Source: Planctomycetaceae bacterium (GTDB taxonomy: Bacteria; Planctomycetota; Phycisphaerae; Phycisphaerales; SM1A02). From it: 37,239 nt of DNA. Below, one piece after another: positions 29,639 to 37,239 of this stretch (its first letter is position 1; the number at the start of each line of letters is the position of its first letter). The position numbers were made by a program, and so were the translations under genes. The stretch covers positions 1-37,239 of the forward strand of contig JAJTGL010000031.1 of the NCBI GenBank assembly GCA_021297795.1, read 5' to 3'. The notes under the pieces are model-generated. The model was not told the DNA's origin, did not search any database, and worked only from the letters and a program-made list of their open reading frames with translations.

Positions 29639-31279
29639 TCAGGTCATCGTGTTCGGCAGGTGCTTGCCGCAGTGGCCGATCACGAAGTGACCGCGTTCCT
29701 CGTCGTGCCACCAGTGGATCGAGAGACAGGTGTTCTGATTGCGCGATCCGAGCGTGATGTGCTGCGAGAGGTCCACCTCCCGGCCGCGGTACATCATGTG
29801 GTAGAAGCGGTGGTGACGCTTCATCGTCTTCTTCGAGCAGGGCTTCTTGGCGAAGCCGCGCTGCTCGAAGACGTCGTCGAGCGGCTGGCCATCCAGCGAG
29901 CCCGCCGCGAGATCCCTCGCGATGCCATGCAGCGTCTCGAAGAACTCGAAGACCTCGTTCGCCCGGCGGAAGGGCGAGCGCTCGGCACTGTCCTCCGCCC
30001 GGTCGGTGAACACCAGCAAGTCTGCGAAACGCTGTCTCGCGCGCTCGAAGGCATCCGCAACCGACTCGATGCGATCCTCCGCGGAGTCCTCTTCTTCCGC
30101 GGCCTGCTCCTGCCCCTGCGCCGTTGCGGCCGCCGTCCGCGTGTTCTCCCGCGACTCGTCGGGTGCATCGATCACCTCGAAGCCGTCGAGTGTCGCGTCG
30201 ATCCGGCGCTGCTCCTCGGTCGTGATCTCCTGGTCGAGGCGGAGCCCCGACTCGATGAAGATCTCGAATCCGCCCTCCGCGCGTCGCCGCGCCCACGATC
30301 GAATCGTCTCGAAGGCGAACTGCTGGACGCCGCAGACCGCGAGCGCCGATGCGCCTCGGCAGTGCTTCCGGCGAATCCAGGAGTACACACCCTTCTGCGC
30401 CAACGCCGCGCAGCCGATGCGGTCCTTGAGTTCCGCCATGTCGTGGAGCGTGAGTTGCGTCGTCCGACGACCGGCGAACCAGCGCTCGAGTTCATCGAAA
30501 GCCCGCGCGAGCAGCTCGTACCAGCGTTCGACGACGCGAAGTTCGCGTGGCTCGTGCCCGACGAGCGCCCTCGGCTCGGCCGTCCAGTCGTTGAGACAGG
30601 CGTCCGCAAGCCGCTCGCTTGGCGGCGGAGTCCCATGTCCATGCGCCCGAGCTCGGCGTGCCAGCCGGAGGCGCTTCGCTTGCGCAGTCGCCGCGGTGGA
30701 CACCTGACGGGCGACGTCCGCCTCTCTGAAATAGGGCGGCGTGGTCGCTGGAGCCGACGCGGCAACGCGCACGCCGCTCAGCCCGCCGCCCTTGCGGTTC
30801 GGGTCGTACTTCGCGAGGAGCCCTGCGAGGCCATGGTCTCCACCCTCACGCGCCTCCGCACTCGAGTCGATGGAAACCGTCGATTCACCCGCGTCGTCGG
30901 GGGCGACGACGGGAGCCAAGGCCGTGGCGACCGTGGGCGGGAGCTCGATCGGCGTGGGGTTGGGAGCCGATGCCGGCAGGGGGCTTGCGGCGTCGGTCTC
31001 CGCGCGCGGCGCGATGTTCGGCGCCTCAGCCGGCGAAGCCGGAGTGTGTGATTCGTCGTGGGGCGATTCGCGGGACTCGTCACGCGGTGCTTCAGTTGCG
31101 GGAACGGCCGACCCGCTGCCCGCCCCGGTGCGATCAAGCGCGCCTCGCTCGCCGAGCACTGCGCGAAGCAGCGTCACGATCGCCTCGACGATCTCGGGGC
31201 GTTCGTGCGCGAGTCTTGCAAGCAGCGTCAGCAGTTCCGCAGCAGCGCGGGCGTCCTGCTTCTCCTCCGAACCAGACAT
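29639..31279 (-). CDS. Protein of unknown function, 546 aa, with conserved-looking His/Cys-rich C-terminus
   Basis: The ATG at 31279 is well supported by GGAGGAG five nt upstream on the coding strand. Residues 1-45 form a helix-rich acidic head ('AAAELLTLLARLAHERPE'). A long Pro/Ala/Ser/Thr-rich linker runs to about 150. A globular middle part includes 'VERWYELLARAFDELERWFAG' (split VERWYELLARAF and ELERWFAG), 'QKGVYSWIRRKHCRG' and 'QQFAFETIRSWARRR'. An acidic linker follows. The C-terminal 60 residues are dense in His, Trp and Cys: 'KRHHRFYHMMYRG', 'RNQNTCLSIHWWHDEE' and 'FVIGHCGKHLPN', a possible metal-binding or nuclease-like module. No signal peptide is present, so it is cytoplasmic. I do not recognise the family; ICEs or phage are not indicated by context. 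Confidence 0.82.
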   Translation of the reverse strand: MSGSEEKQDARAAAELLTLLARLAHERPEIVEAIVTLLRAVLGERGALDRTGAGSGSAVPATEAPRDESRESPHDESHTPASPAEAPNIAPRAETDAASPLPASAPNPTPIELPPTVATALAPVVAPDDAGESTVSIDSSAEAREGGDHGLAGLLAKYDPNRKGGGLSGVRVAASAPATTPPYFREADVARQVSTAATAQAKRLRLARRARAHGHGTPPPSERLADACLNDWTAEPRALVGHEPRELRVVERWYELLARAFDELERWFAGRRTTQLTLHDMAELKDRIGCAALAQKGVYSWIRRKHCRGASALAVCGVQQFAFETIRSWARRRAEGGFEIFIESGLRLDQEITTEEQRRIDATLDGFEVIDAPDESRENTRTAAATAQGQEQAAEEEDSAEDRIESVADAFERARQRFADLLVFTDRAEDSAERSPFRRANEVFEFFETLHGIARDLAAGSLDGQPLDDVFEQRGFAKKPCSKKTMKRHHRFYHMMYRGREVDLSQHITLGSRNQNTCLSIHWWHDEERGHFVIGHCGKHLPNTMT

Positions 31280-31345
31280 GGGGCTCCTCCAACTCGGGCG
31301 CATGATAGCCCGGCCGTCCCGACCAGCCGAGTCGAAAGCAGAAAC

Positions 31346-31373
31346 GGGGCGCACCTCCGGAGAGGTGCGCCCC
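31346..31373 (-). terminator. Terminator hairpin downstream of the subtilase pseudogene
   Basis: GGGGCGCACCTC and GAGGTGCGCCCC form a perfect 12-bp stem with a 4-nt loop, followed on the minus strand by a T-rich GTTTCTGCTTTC. It lies 47 bp after the minus-strand stop at 31420 and upstream of the next gene's ribosome binding site. Confidence 0.85.
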
Positions 31374-31419
31374 GCGGAAAGAGAAGATCACGGCGAATCG
31401 TGACCCGCGCTCCGCCCGG

Positions 31420-33679
31420 TCAGGGGAGGAGGTGGATCGCGTTGATGTTGGCGGTCGTCGGGATGCCCCGCAGCGCCGCCTCGAAGAACGTGGCGAACGT
31501 CGCGGCGGTGTTGGTGCCGATCGTCGTCACGGTTGCCTTGAAGGCGTCCTCGTCGGTGCCGGTCGCGCCGGTGACGCTGTACGCACCGATCGTCGAGAGC
31601 GTGAGGATGTTGCCGGTGGCCGCGTCGAGCGCATCGATGTCCTCGTTGGTGCTCGTCGAGAGGCCGACGTCGGAACCATCGAAGTAGTACGCGTAGGTGC
31701 CCGAGGTGACCGAGCCGAGACCGCCCGCGCTGAACGCGATGACGTCCTCGTCGGCAAGGCCGGCGAGTCCGGTGACGCTCGGGTCGCCGAGCGTCGAGAT
31801 GCCGATCGCACCGCTCGGCAGGATCGAGATCGCATCGATGTCCTCCGCGGTCGTGGTCAGGCCCACGTCGGATCCATCGAAGTAGAAGCTCCACGTGCCC
31901 GCCGTGGTCGCGCCGAGCGAGGTCGGCGTGAAGCGGATGATGTCGGAGTCGTCGACGCTCGTGCCGCTCGGCCCGCCGGTGAGACCGGCCACCGTGCCGT
32001 CGAGGTCGATCGAGATCAGGATGTCGCCGCCGGGAAGGACCGCGAAGGCATCGACCGCATAGCTCGCGAGGCCGACGTCGGATCCGTCGAAGTAGAGGCT
32101 CCAGGTGCCGGTCGCGCCGTCGTATTGCGCGATGTCTTCGTCGGCGACGACGCCCGCCGCGCCGAGCGTGGGCGAACCGAGCACGCTCACGAGCACCTTG
32201 CCCGAGAGCGGCGGGGTGCCTCCCGACGTGTCGTTCGTCAGCGCGCGGAGGAGGTTGACGCGGAGCGATGTAGTCGCCCGCGTCATCGGTGTGCACGTGG
32301 TAGGTCGAGTAGATCGCGACGCCCGGGGCCGAGATGTCGACCCACGAGCCGTAGCTCGAGAAGCTCGCCTTCTTGTCGGTCTGGTCGAGCGCGGCGACCG
32401 AGTAGACGTCGGTGCGCGTGCACATGTAGTCGGCGGTCGAGGTGTTGGCGTTTCCTGCGGCCTTGAAGATCAGGCCGCCGGCGGCGACGAAGTAGTCGCA
32501 GGCCGCGGCGATGCCGCCCGAGTTCGACGAGCCCCACGAGCAGCTCGCGATCTTCGCGCCGTTGTTCGCGGCGTACTGGAGCGCGGCGGCGGCGAAGTCC
32601 ATGCGGACGTAGCCGACCTCCTGCGCGCCGGATTGGGCGCTGTGGCCGATGCGGAGGCACATCACGCGCGTGCCGTCGCCGCTTGCCGTGAGTGTGCCGC
32701 TGCCGAAACCACCGGCAGGGCTCGCCACCGCGTAGGCGTTGTTGTTGAGCGCGCCGACGATGCCGGCGCAGTGCGTGCCGTGACCGTTGAAGTCGCGCGG
32801 ATCGTTGTCGGCGCCCGTGCAGTCCTCGCCGGTCCAGCAGGTCGCGATCGGGGCGGACACGAAGTCGTAGCCCACCCAGTCGTCGATCACGCCGTTCGCG
32901 TCGTCATCCACGCCCGCGACGCCCGCCTTCTCGGCGTTGTTGATCCAGATGTTGCCGGCGGTGCCCGACGTGTTCGACGTCGAGGTGTTGAGTCCGCCGA
33001 GATCCTTGTGGTAGTAGCGCACGCCCGAGTCGAGCACCGCGACGACGACAGAGGGATCGCCGTTCTGGATGTCGAACGCCTCCGGTGCGTCGATGTCCTT
33101 GTCGCTCGTCTGGTTCAGGTGCCACTGCGAGGCGTAGTTGCCGTCGTTCGGCGGCGCGTAGAGGGGATGGATGCCGATCGTCTCGACGTGCTTCACCAGA
33201 GGATCGGCCGCGAAGTCGGCCATCGCCGCCTCGAGGGTGGTCGCGTTCAGATCAATGCGCACGACCGCGTAGCCGGAGAGGTCCGGCAGCGGGGCGTCGA
33301 TCAGGCGCTTCGGCAGTGCGCGCGTGAAGAGCGGGCGGATCTCCGCGACGCCGTGCTGCTCGCAGATGAGGTCGAGGATCTCGATGCCGGTGCGTCCTTC
33401 GGTGCCGAGGGCGGTCTCCTCGAGCGAGATCCGGGCGTCGTCGGCGAACTCGACGATGAACTCGTCCTCGACAACCCACTCGGCCTGGCCGAGCTCGAAG
33501 AGGAGCTGGTTTGCCGGCGCCGCACCCGAGGCGGCGAGGTAGGAGTCGTTCGGTCCGGACGCGACCTTGCAGAGGCCGGGCGGCGCGACGGCCGCGAGCG
33601 CGGTCGACGCGGTTGCGACGAGGAAGCTCGTGAAGGAGCCGGTGAGAAGGACAAGCGATGCCAACCCGGAATTACGCAT
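31420..33679 (-). pseudogene. Exported subtilisin-like (S8) serine protease, catalytic Ser region deleted with frameshift
   Basis: The first 471 residues are a normal S8 precursor: signal peptide (about 1-30), propeptide-like region (about 65-170), catalytic Asp217 ('VVAVLDSGVRYYH'), His300 ('NGHGTHCAGIVGA'), oxyanion Asn410 ('KAAGNANTST') and 'VDISAPGVAIYSTYHVHTD' (split VDISAPGVAIYS and TYHVHTD). The 'GTSMAxP' nucleophile segment should come next, but at about 32255-32270 the frame breaks. The other frame continues for about 280 codons as three to four repeats with 'YFDGSDVGL' and 'DEDxIxF', ending '...NAIHLLP' and TGA at 31420. The original frame runs on to 31388 as meaningless Arg/His-rich sequence. 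The serine is absent from both frames, so the product is inactive. An assembly fault is an alternative. Confidence 0.85.
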
Positions 33680-34333
33680 GCATGCACTCCGTGCGAGAGC
33701 GGACGGGAACAGGGACTGCCGCGCGCGGGTCCGCGCCGCGCGAGATGCAGGGGTGAGAAGGCGGGGTGGGGAAGTGACGCGAGAGGGTGGGGTGAAGCGA
33801 TGGGGCGCCGGGGCGAGCGAAGCACGCCGCCGTCATGCCGGATCGAACCACGCCGCCATCGGCGCCCATCCATGCGGATGCGGCGTTCGGCGGCCAGGCC
33901 GAAGGAACCGGAAGCCATGCTGTGCTTCGATCTGCCAAGCGAGAGTCCATCGCGGCGCTTGCCGCACCAGTCGATCGGGACCAGCCAGAGCCCGAACGCC
34001 AGCACAGAACGACCCTGTACTGCACCACCACTACGTGGCCACGCTAGCGGCGGCGACTTGCCTTGCAAGCGCCGAATGCCGATTCGGGCCGACTTCATGG
34101 CGAAATCGCCCGAGCCCCGTTTGCTACAGTCTCGGTCCGCCCGGCGGCGCATCCGCGGGCTTCGGCATCGGCCGACAGGTCGCGACGGGTGCGCGTTTCC
34201 GAATGGACTCGGGGCGGGCGGCGCTACCCTGAATCGGGTCGTTCCGACGCCCCGGCCAGCGAGCGCCGCGCAACGCAACGCAACATCCGACGTACCCAGC
34301 TTCCGCACCGCAACTCATCCGATCCAAAGTCCC
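33680..34333. other. 654-bp stretch without a recognised gene
   Basis: It lies between the divergent subtilase pseudogene and the 3-hydroxyacyl-CoA dehydrogenase gene. Short open frames on both strands have compositions typical of shadow translation (runs of Arg, Ser, Pro). A TACAGT box at 34125-34130 (plus strand) could start a leader of about 200 nt for the dehydrogenase, and TACCCT at 34225-34230 is a second option. I see no repeat, tRNA or terminator here. Confidence 0.5.
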
Positions 34334-35197
34334 ATGTCGAACGTCAAGACCATCGCCGTCATCGGAGCCGGAACCATGGGTTCCGGCATCGCCCTCACCG
34401 CCGCGCAGACCGGCTTCAGCGCCATCCAGATCGACGTGAGCCAGACTGCGCTCGACAAGGCGAAGGCCGGTCACGCGAAGAGCCTCGCGCGCCTCGTCGA
34501 GAAGGGCAAGATGCAGCAGGATGCCGCCGACTCGGCGCTGAAGCGCGTGTGCTACGTCACCTCGATGGGGGAGGCGAAGGGCGCCGACTGGGTGGTCGAG
34601 GCGGCCACCGAGAACAGCGAACTCAAGAAGAAGATCTTCAAGGAGATGCAGGCGACGTTCCGCGAGGACGTGGTCCTCGCGACGAACACGTCGAGCATCT
34701 CGATCACCGACATCGCGAGCGTGGTCGGCAAGGACGCGCCGCGCGTGATCGGCATGCACTTCTTCAACCCGGTGCCGATCATGAAGCTCGTCGAGGTCAT
34801 CAAGGGCATCGCGACGAGCGAGGAGACGACCGCGCGCACCATCGAGCTTGCGAAGGCGATGGGGAAGACCCCGGTGCCGGCGAACGACCGCGCGGGCTTC
34901 GTGTCGAACCGCGTGCTGATGCCGATGATCAACGAGGCGTTCCACGCGTGGATGGAGGGCGTCGCCAAGCCCGAGGACATCGATCAGATCATGCTCCTCG
35001 GCTGCAACTTCCCGATGGGCCCGCTGCGCCTCGCCGACTTCATCGGCCTCGACGTCTGCCACGACATCATGATGGTGCTCCACAAGGAACTCGGAAATCC
35101 GAAGTTCTTCCCGTGTCCGCTGCTGCGTCAGCTCGTGCAGGCGGGACGCCTCGGCGACAAGACCGGTCGCGGTGTGTACGAGTATCCGGCGAAGTGA
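34334..35197 (+). CDS. 3-hydroxyacyl-CoA (3-hydroxybutyryl-CoA) dehydrogenase
   Basis: A 287-residue NAD-dependent dehydrogenase of the short monofunctional Hbd/PaaH type. The Rossmann motif 'IAVIGAGTMGSGIA' is at residues 7-20. Catalytic residues include Ser119 region ('NTSS'), His142 ('GMHFFNPVP') and Asn192 ('GFVSNRVLMP'). It ends 'GDKTGRGVYEY', the usual C-terminus. It oxidises 3-hydroxyacyl-CoA in beta-oxidation or butyrate metabolism, or runs in reverse. The ATG at 34334 is set by homology, since the frame is open far upstream. The TGA overlaps an ATG in the next frame (TGATG) and the neighbouring gene starts within 30 bp, so the two are probably co-transcribed. Confidence 0.95.
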   Translation: MSNVKTIAVIGAGTMGSGIALTAAQTGFSAIQIDVSQTALDKAKAGHAKSLARLVEKGKMQQDAADSALKRVCYVTSMGEAKGADWVVEAATENSELKKKIFKEMQATFREDVVLATNTSSISITDIASVVGKDAPRVIGMHFFNPVPIMKLVEVIKGIATSEETTARTIELAKAMGKTPVPANDRAGFVSNRVLMPMINEAFHAWMEGVAKPEDIDQIMLLGCNFPMGPLRLADFIGLDVCHDIMMVLHKELGNPKFFPCPLLRQLVQAGRLGDKTGRGVYEYPAK

Positions 35198-35226
35198 TGC
35201 CCCGTCGGATCCGAAGGAGATCTGCC

Positions 35227-36417
35227 GTGTCCGGCCTTCTCGTGCGCCGAATCCGCCGTGATGTCCTCGCCAGCCTCGTGGCGACGATGTCCATCGCGAT
35301 GGGCGCGTGTGCCGTCGCCGGCTGTGCGCCGAAGGCCGGGTCGGCGGGCGGCGGTGCCGACGGCTCCGCCGCACCGCGCGCTCCGCGGATCGCGTGCGTG
35401 TTCGAGCCGACCGGTGCCGTGTCCGAACTCGATCGCGCCGCGCTGAAGGGCGCGATGCTCGCGCGCGAGGAGCTTGGTGGAACATGGTGGGGCATCGACA
35501 TCGTGAGCGTCGCGAGCGCGGCGTCGTCGGCCGAGGGCGCGATCGCCGCGTTCGGCTGCAGCGATTCCGACGAACTGCGCGCGGCGTTCGCGCCGTTCGC
35601 GGCGAAGGGCGCGCCGTTCCTCGCGGTCGGTGCGACCGATCCATGCCTCGCGCGTCTGCCGGGCGGCGAGCGGCTGTCGTTCGCGTGCTATTCGGATCCC
35701 GCGCAGGGGGCCGCGATGGCCGAGTTCGCGCACGGCGAGCTCGGTGCTCGGCGCGTGACGGTGCTCTTCGAGGCGCCGGGAGACTTTCCGATCGCGGTGA
35801 GCCAGGCGTTCGTCGCCGCGGCGCGCGCGCTCGACGGCATGACCACGACGAGCGTCGCCTTCACGGACGCGCGGAATCCCTCGGTCGACGAGGCGCTCCG
35901 GGTGCGCCCCGACGCGGTGTACCTCGCGTGCCTGCCGTCATCGGTCGTGCCCGCGATTGGTGCGCTCAGGGAGGCGGGGTTCGATGGCGCGATCCTTGGC
36001 CCCGACAGCTTCGACGTACCCGATGTCGCGCAGGCGTCGCTCGGCGCCCCGCGCTACTTCTCGACGCACGCGTGGTTCGGAAAGGGCGCGGGATCCGCGC
36101 AGACGCTCTTCGCAAGCCTCTATCGCGCGAAGTTCGGAGAGGAGCCGAGCGCGTTCTCGGCGCTCGGCTACGACGCGATGCAGGCGATGGCGCGCGCCCT
36201 CGAGGCGCTGCCGCGCGAACGCCGCACGCGCGACGGGGTCGCCGACGCGCTCCGCGCGCTTGCGCCGCACGATGGTGTCTCGGGCGAGATCGTGTTTCCG
36301 AAGGCCGGGCACTTCGCGTCGAAGCCGGTCTTCATCGTGAAGGCCGCGAACGACGGCCGCAGCCTCGCGAGGCGGCTGTCGCCGGCGCGTGTTCCCGAGC
36401 CGAACTGCGCGCGATGA
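35227..36417 (+). CDS. LivK-like (Peripla_BP_6) substrate-binding lipoprotein
   Basis: A 396-residue type I periplasmic binding protein related to branched-chain amino acid receptors. The GTG at 35227 is chosen because GAAGGAGA lies 6 nt before it; an ATG at 35197 would add ten Arg-rich residues. The signal ends in the lipobox V-A-G-C ('AVAGCAPKAG'). Two-lobe features are 'ALKGAMLAREELGGTWWGI', 'PFLAVGATDPCLARLPG', 'VTVLFEAPGDFPIAVSQAF', 'DAVYLACLPSSVVPAIGALR' (split DAVYLACL and VVPAIGALREAG) and 'FSALGYDAMQAMARALE'. No permease or ATPase genes accompany it; instead it is linked to an acyl-CoA enzyme. The ligand is unknown. Its stop is 3 bp from the convergent helicase gene's stop. Confidence 0.88.
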   Translation: MSGLLVRRIRRDVLASLVATMSIAMGACAVAGCAPKAGSAGGGADGSAAPRAPRIACVFEPTGAVSELDRAALKGAMLAREELGGTWWGIDIVSVASAASSAEGAIAAFGCSDSDELRAAFAPFAAKGAPFLAVGATDPCLARLPGGERLSFACYSDPAQGAAMAEFAHGELGARRVTVLFEAPGDFPIAVSQAFVAAARALDGMTTTSVAFTDARNPSVDEALRVRPDAVYLACLPSSVVPAIGALREAGFDGAILGPDSFDVPDVAQASLGAPRYFSTHAWFGKGAGSAQTLFASLYRAKFGEEPSAFSALGYDAMQAMARALEALPRERRTRDGVADALRALAPHDGVSGEIVFPKAGHFASKPVFIVKAANDGRSLARRLSPARVPEPNCAR

Positions 36418-36420
36418 CGG

Positions 36421-37239
36421 TCACGCGCGCGTGGCGCCGACGATCCGCTCGATCGCCTTCGCCTCGTCGCGCAGGATGTCGATCACGCTGACCTGCACCG
36501 TGCGCCATCCGAGCGCCGTGAGCACTCCTGTGCGAACGAGCTCGCGGTCGACGACCGTCGGCGCCGTGCGGTGGAACGCGCCGTCGAGCTCGACGCCGAG
36601 GATCCACTCGTCGGGCGCCTCGGGCAGCGCGAGGGCAAGCGACACGCGGTAGTCGCGCGAGCGCCCGACATGCAGATCGACGCGATATCCGCGCGCCTCC
36701 AGTGCGCGCGCGAGCCTTCGCTCGATCGCGGAGACGTCGATCGGCGCGGTCGTGTCGCACTCCTCGCGCGCGGCGGGCACTGTGCCGAGTTCGGCGAACG
36801 CGAGGTAGTCGCGCAGGTCCTGCGCGCCCTTCGACGTGCACTTCCGCGGATCGAGCTCCGACGCCCGCACCGACGAGAACACGACCACCTTCTCTCGGGC
36901 GCGGCTGACCGCCACGTTCAGGCGGCGCTCGCCCCCGGAGAGGTTGAGCGGGCCGAAGTTGTGATGGAGCGCGCCCGATGCGTCGCGGCCGTAGCAGATC
37001 GAGAAGAGCATCGTCGCGCGCTCGTCGCCCTGCACGTTCTCGAGGTTCTTGACGAAGACCTCCTCGCCGGCTTCCGCAGCCGCGGCCATCCGCTCGCGCA
37101 GCTTCGCGTCGGCGTCGAGCGCCTCGTCGAGCAGGTCCTGCACGAGCGACTGCTGCGCCACGCTGAAGGTGACGACGCCGATCGAGCGGTTCGCGCTTAC
37201 GGCGTCGTCGGTGAGCAGTCTTCGGCGGATCTCGGCGAC
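36421..37239 (-). CDS. Superfamily 1 helicase C-terminus fused to a REase-fold nuclease (5' part outside window)
   Basis: The frame is open to the right edge, so only the C-terminal 272 residues are seen. They begin with SF1 (UvrD/Dna2-Upf1-like) helicase motifs: 'SIGVVTFSVAQQSLV' (motif IV-like region), 'VFVKNLENVQGDERATM' (motif V) and 'LNVAVSRAREKVVVFSS' (motif VI, with the arginine finger). The last 100 residues form a small PD-(D/E)XK-like domain of the MTES_1575/DUF559 sort: 'IERRLARALEARGYRVDLHVG' (split IERRLARALEARG and YRVDLHVG), 'WILGVELDGAFHR' and 'GWRTVQVSVIDIL'. Similar long proteins with DUF4011/DUF3320 are found in defence settings. Repair or anti-phage action is inferred. Confidence 0.88.
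   Translation of the reverse strand, partial: VAEIRRRLLTDDAVSANRSIGVVTFSVAQQSLVQDLLDEALDADAKLRERMAAAAEAGEEVFVKNLENVQGDERATMLFSICYGRDASGALHHNFGPLNLSGGERRLNVAVSRAREKVVVFSSVRASELDPRKCTSKGAQDLRDYLAFAELGTVPAAREECDTTAPIDVSAIERRLARALEARGYRVDLHVGRSRDYRVSLALALPEAPDEWILGVELDGAFHRTAPTVVDRELVRTGVLTALGWRTVQVSVIDILRDEAKAIERIVGATRA

Noticed and set aside
33672-34031. A 119-aa minus-strand gene between the subtilase and the dehydrogenase
   Set aside because: No ribosome binding site, no motif, low-complexity composition; it may be a chance frame.

Overview
The window is a GC-rich (roughly two thirds G+C) chromosomal segment. Its markers point to a planctomycete, most likely of the class Phycisphaerae. They are an APG/PEP-CTERM-like exported protein with an Arg-rich tail, a secreted RCC1-repeat protein ending in DCNANG repeats and a dockerin-like pair, a DUF1570 peptidase-like protein, a TPR protein carrying two RNA-polymerase alpha-CTD domains, and an ExbB/ExbD/ExbD cluster with a VWA partner. 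The assignment is by gene content only. There is no rRNA in the window.

Layout. 1-1729 (+): end of an NMT1/THI5-like substrate-binding protein, then dinB. 1911-9218 (-): a tightly coupled set, in transcription order DoxX-like protein, VWA protein with a TonB-like build, ExbB, two ExbD, a large exported Ala-rich protein and a HEPN-CBS-CBS protein; the last junctions are start/stop overlaps. 9313-9396: tRNA-Leu(UAG). 9644-13988 (+): class II DAHP synthase, then a ketoacyl-synthase pair in which the first member has lost every catalytic residue (KS-beta/CLF-like) and the second keeps all of them. 14359-18309 (+): three exported or membrane-anchored proteins. 18443-24448 (+): an isolated NuoG, a MATE transporter, the TPR-alphaCTD protein and a SpoIID-like protein. 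24510-25264: a methylisocitrate-lyase-family pseudogene. 25368-26807 (-): DUF1570 protein. 26829-27305 (+): a previously unrecognised structured RNA. 27611-33679: CpcT/CpeT-like lipoprotein (-), citrate synthase (+), unknown 546-aa protein (-), broken subtilase (-). 34334-36417 (+): 3-hydroxyacyl-CoA dehydrogenase and a LivK-like lipoprotein. 36421 to the end (-): the C-terminal part of a helicase-nuclease fusion.

Four observations stand out. (1) The 26829-27305 RNA has about ten hairpins, about 25 GGA triplets against about 5 TCC, and seven AGGGA motifs, several in hairpin loops, and ends in a 15-bp terminator. That is the architecture of a CsrA-titrating (CsrB/RsmZ-like) RNA. (2) Six copies of a nested palindrome built on GGCACGTGCC and GGTGCCWGGCACC sit as three pairs, only between genes. 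(3) At least eight genes have a TANNNT box ending 6-9 nt before the start codon and no Shine-Dalgarno sequence, which implies leaderless mRNAs. (4) Two otherwise clean genes (methylisocitrate-lyase family and subtilase) each carry one out-of-frame internal deletion that removes catalytic residues; this may be recent decay or an assembly fault.

All calls come from reading the sequence and from family knowledge; no database search was run.
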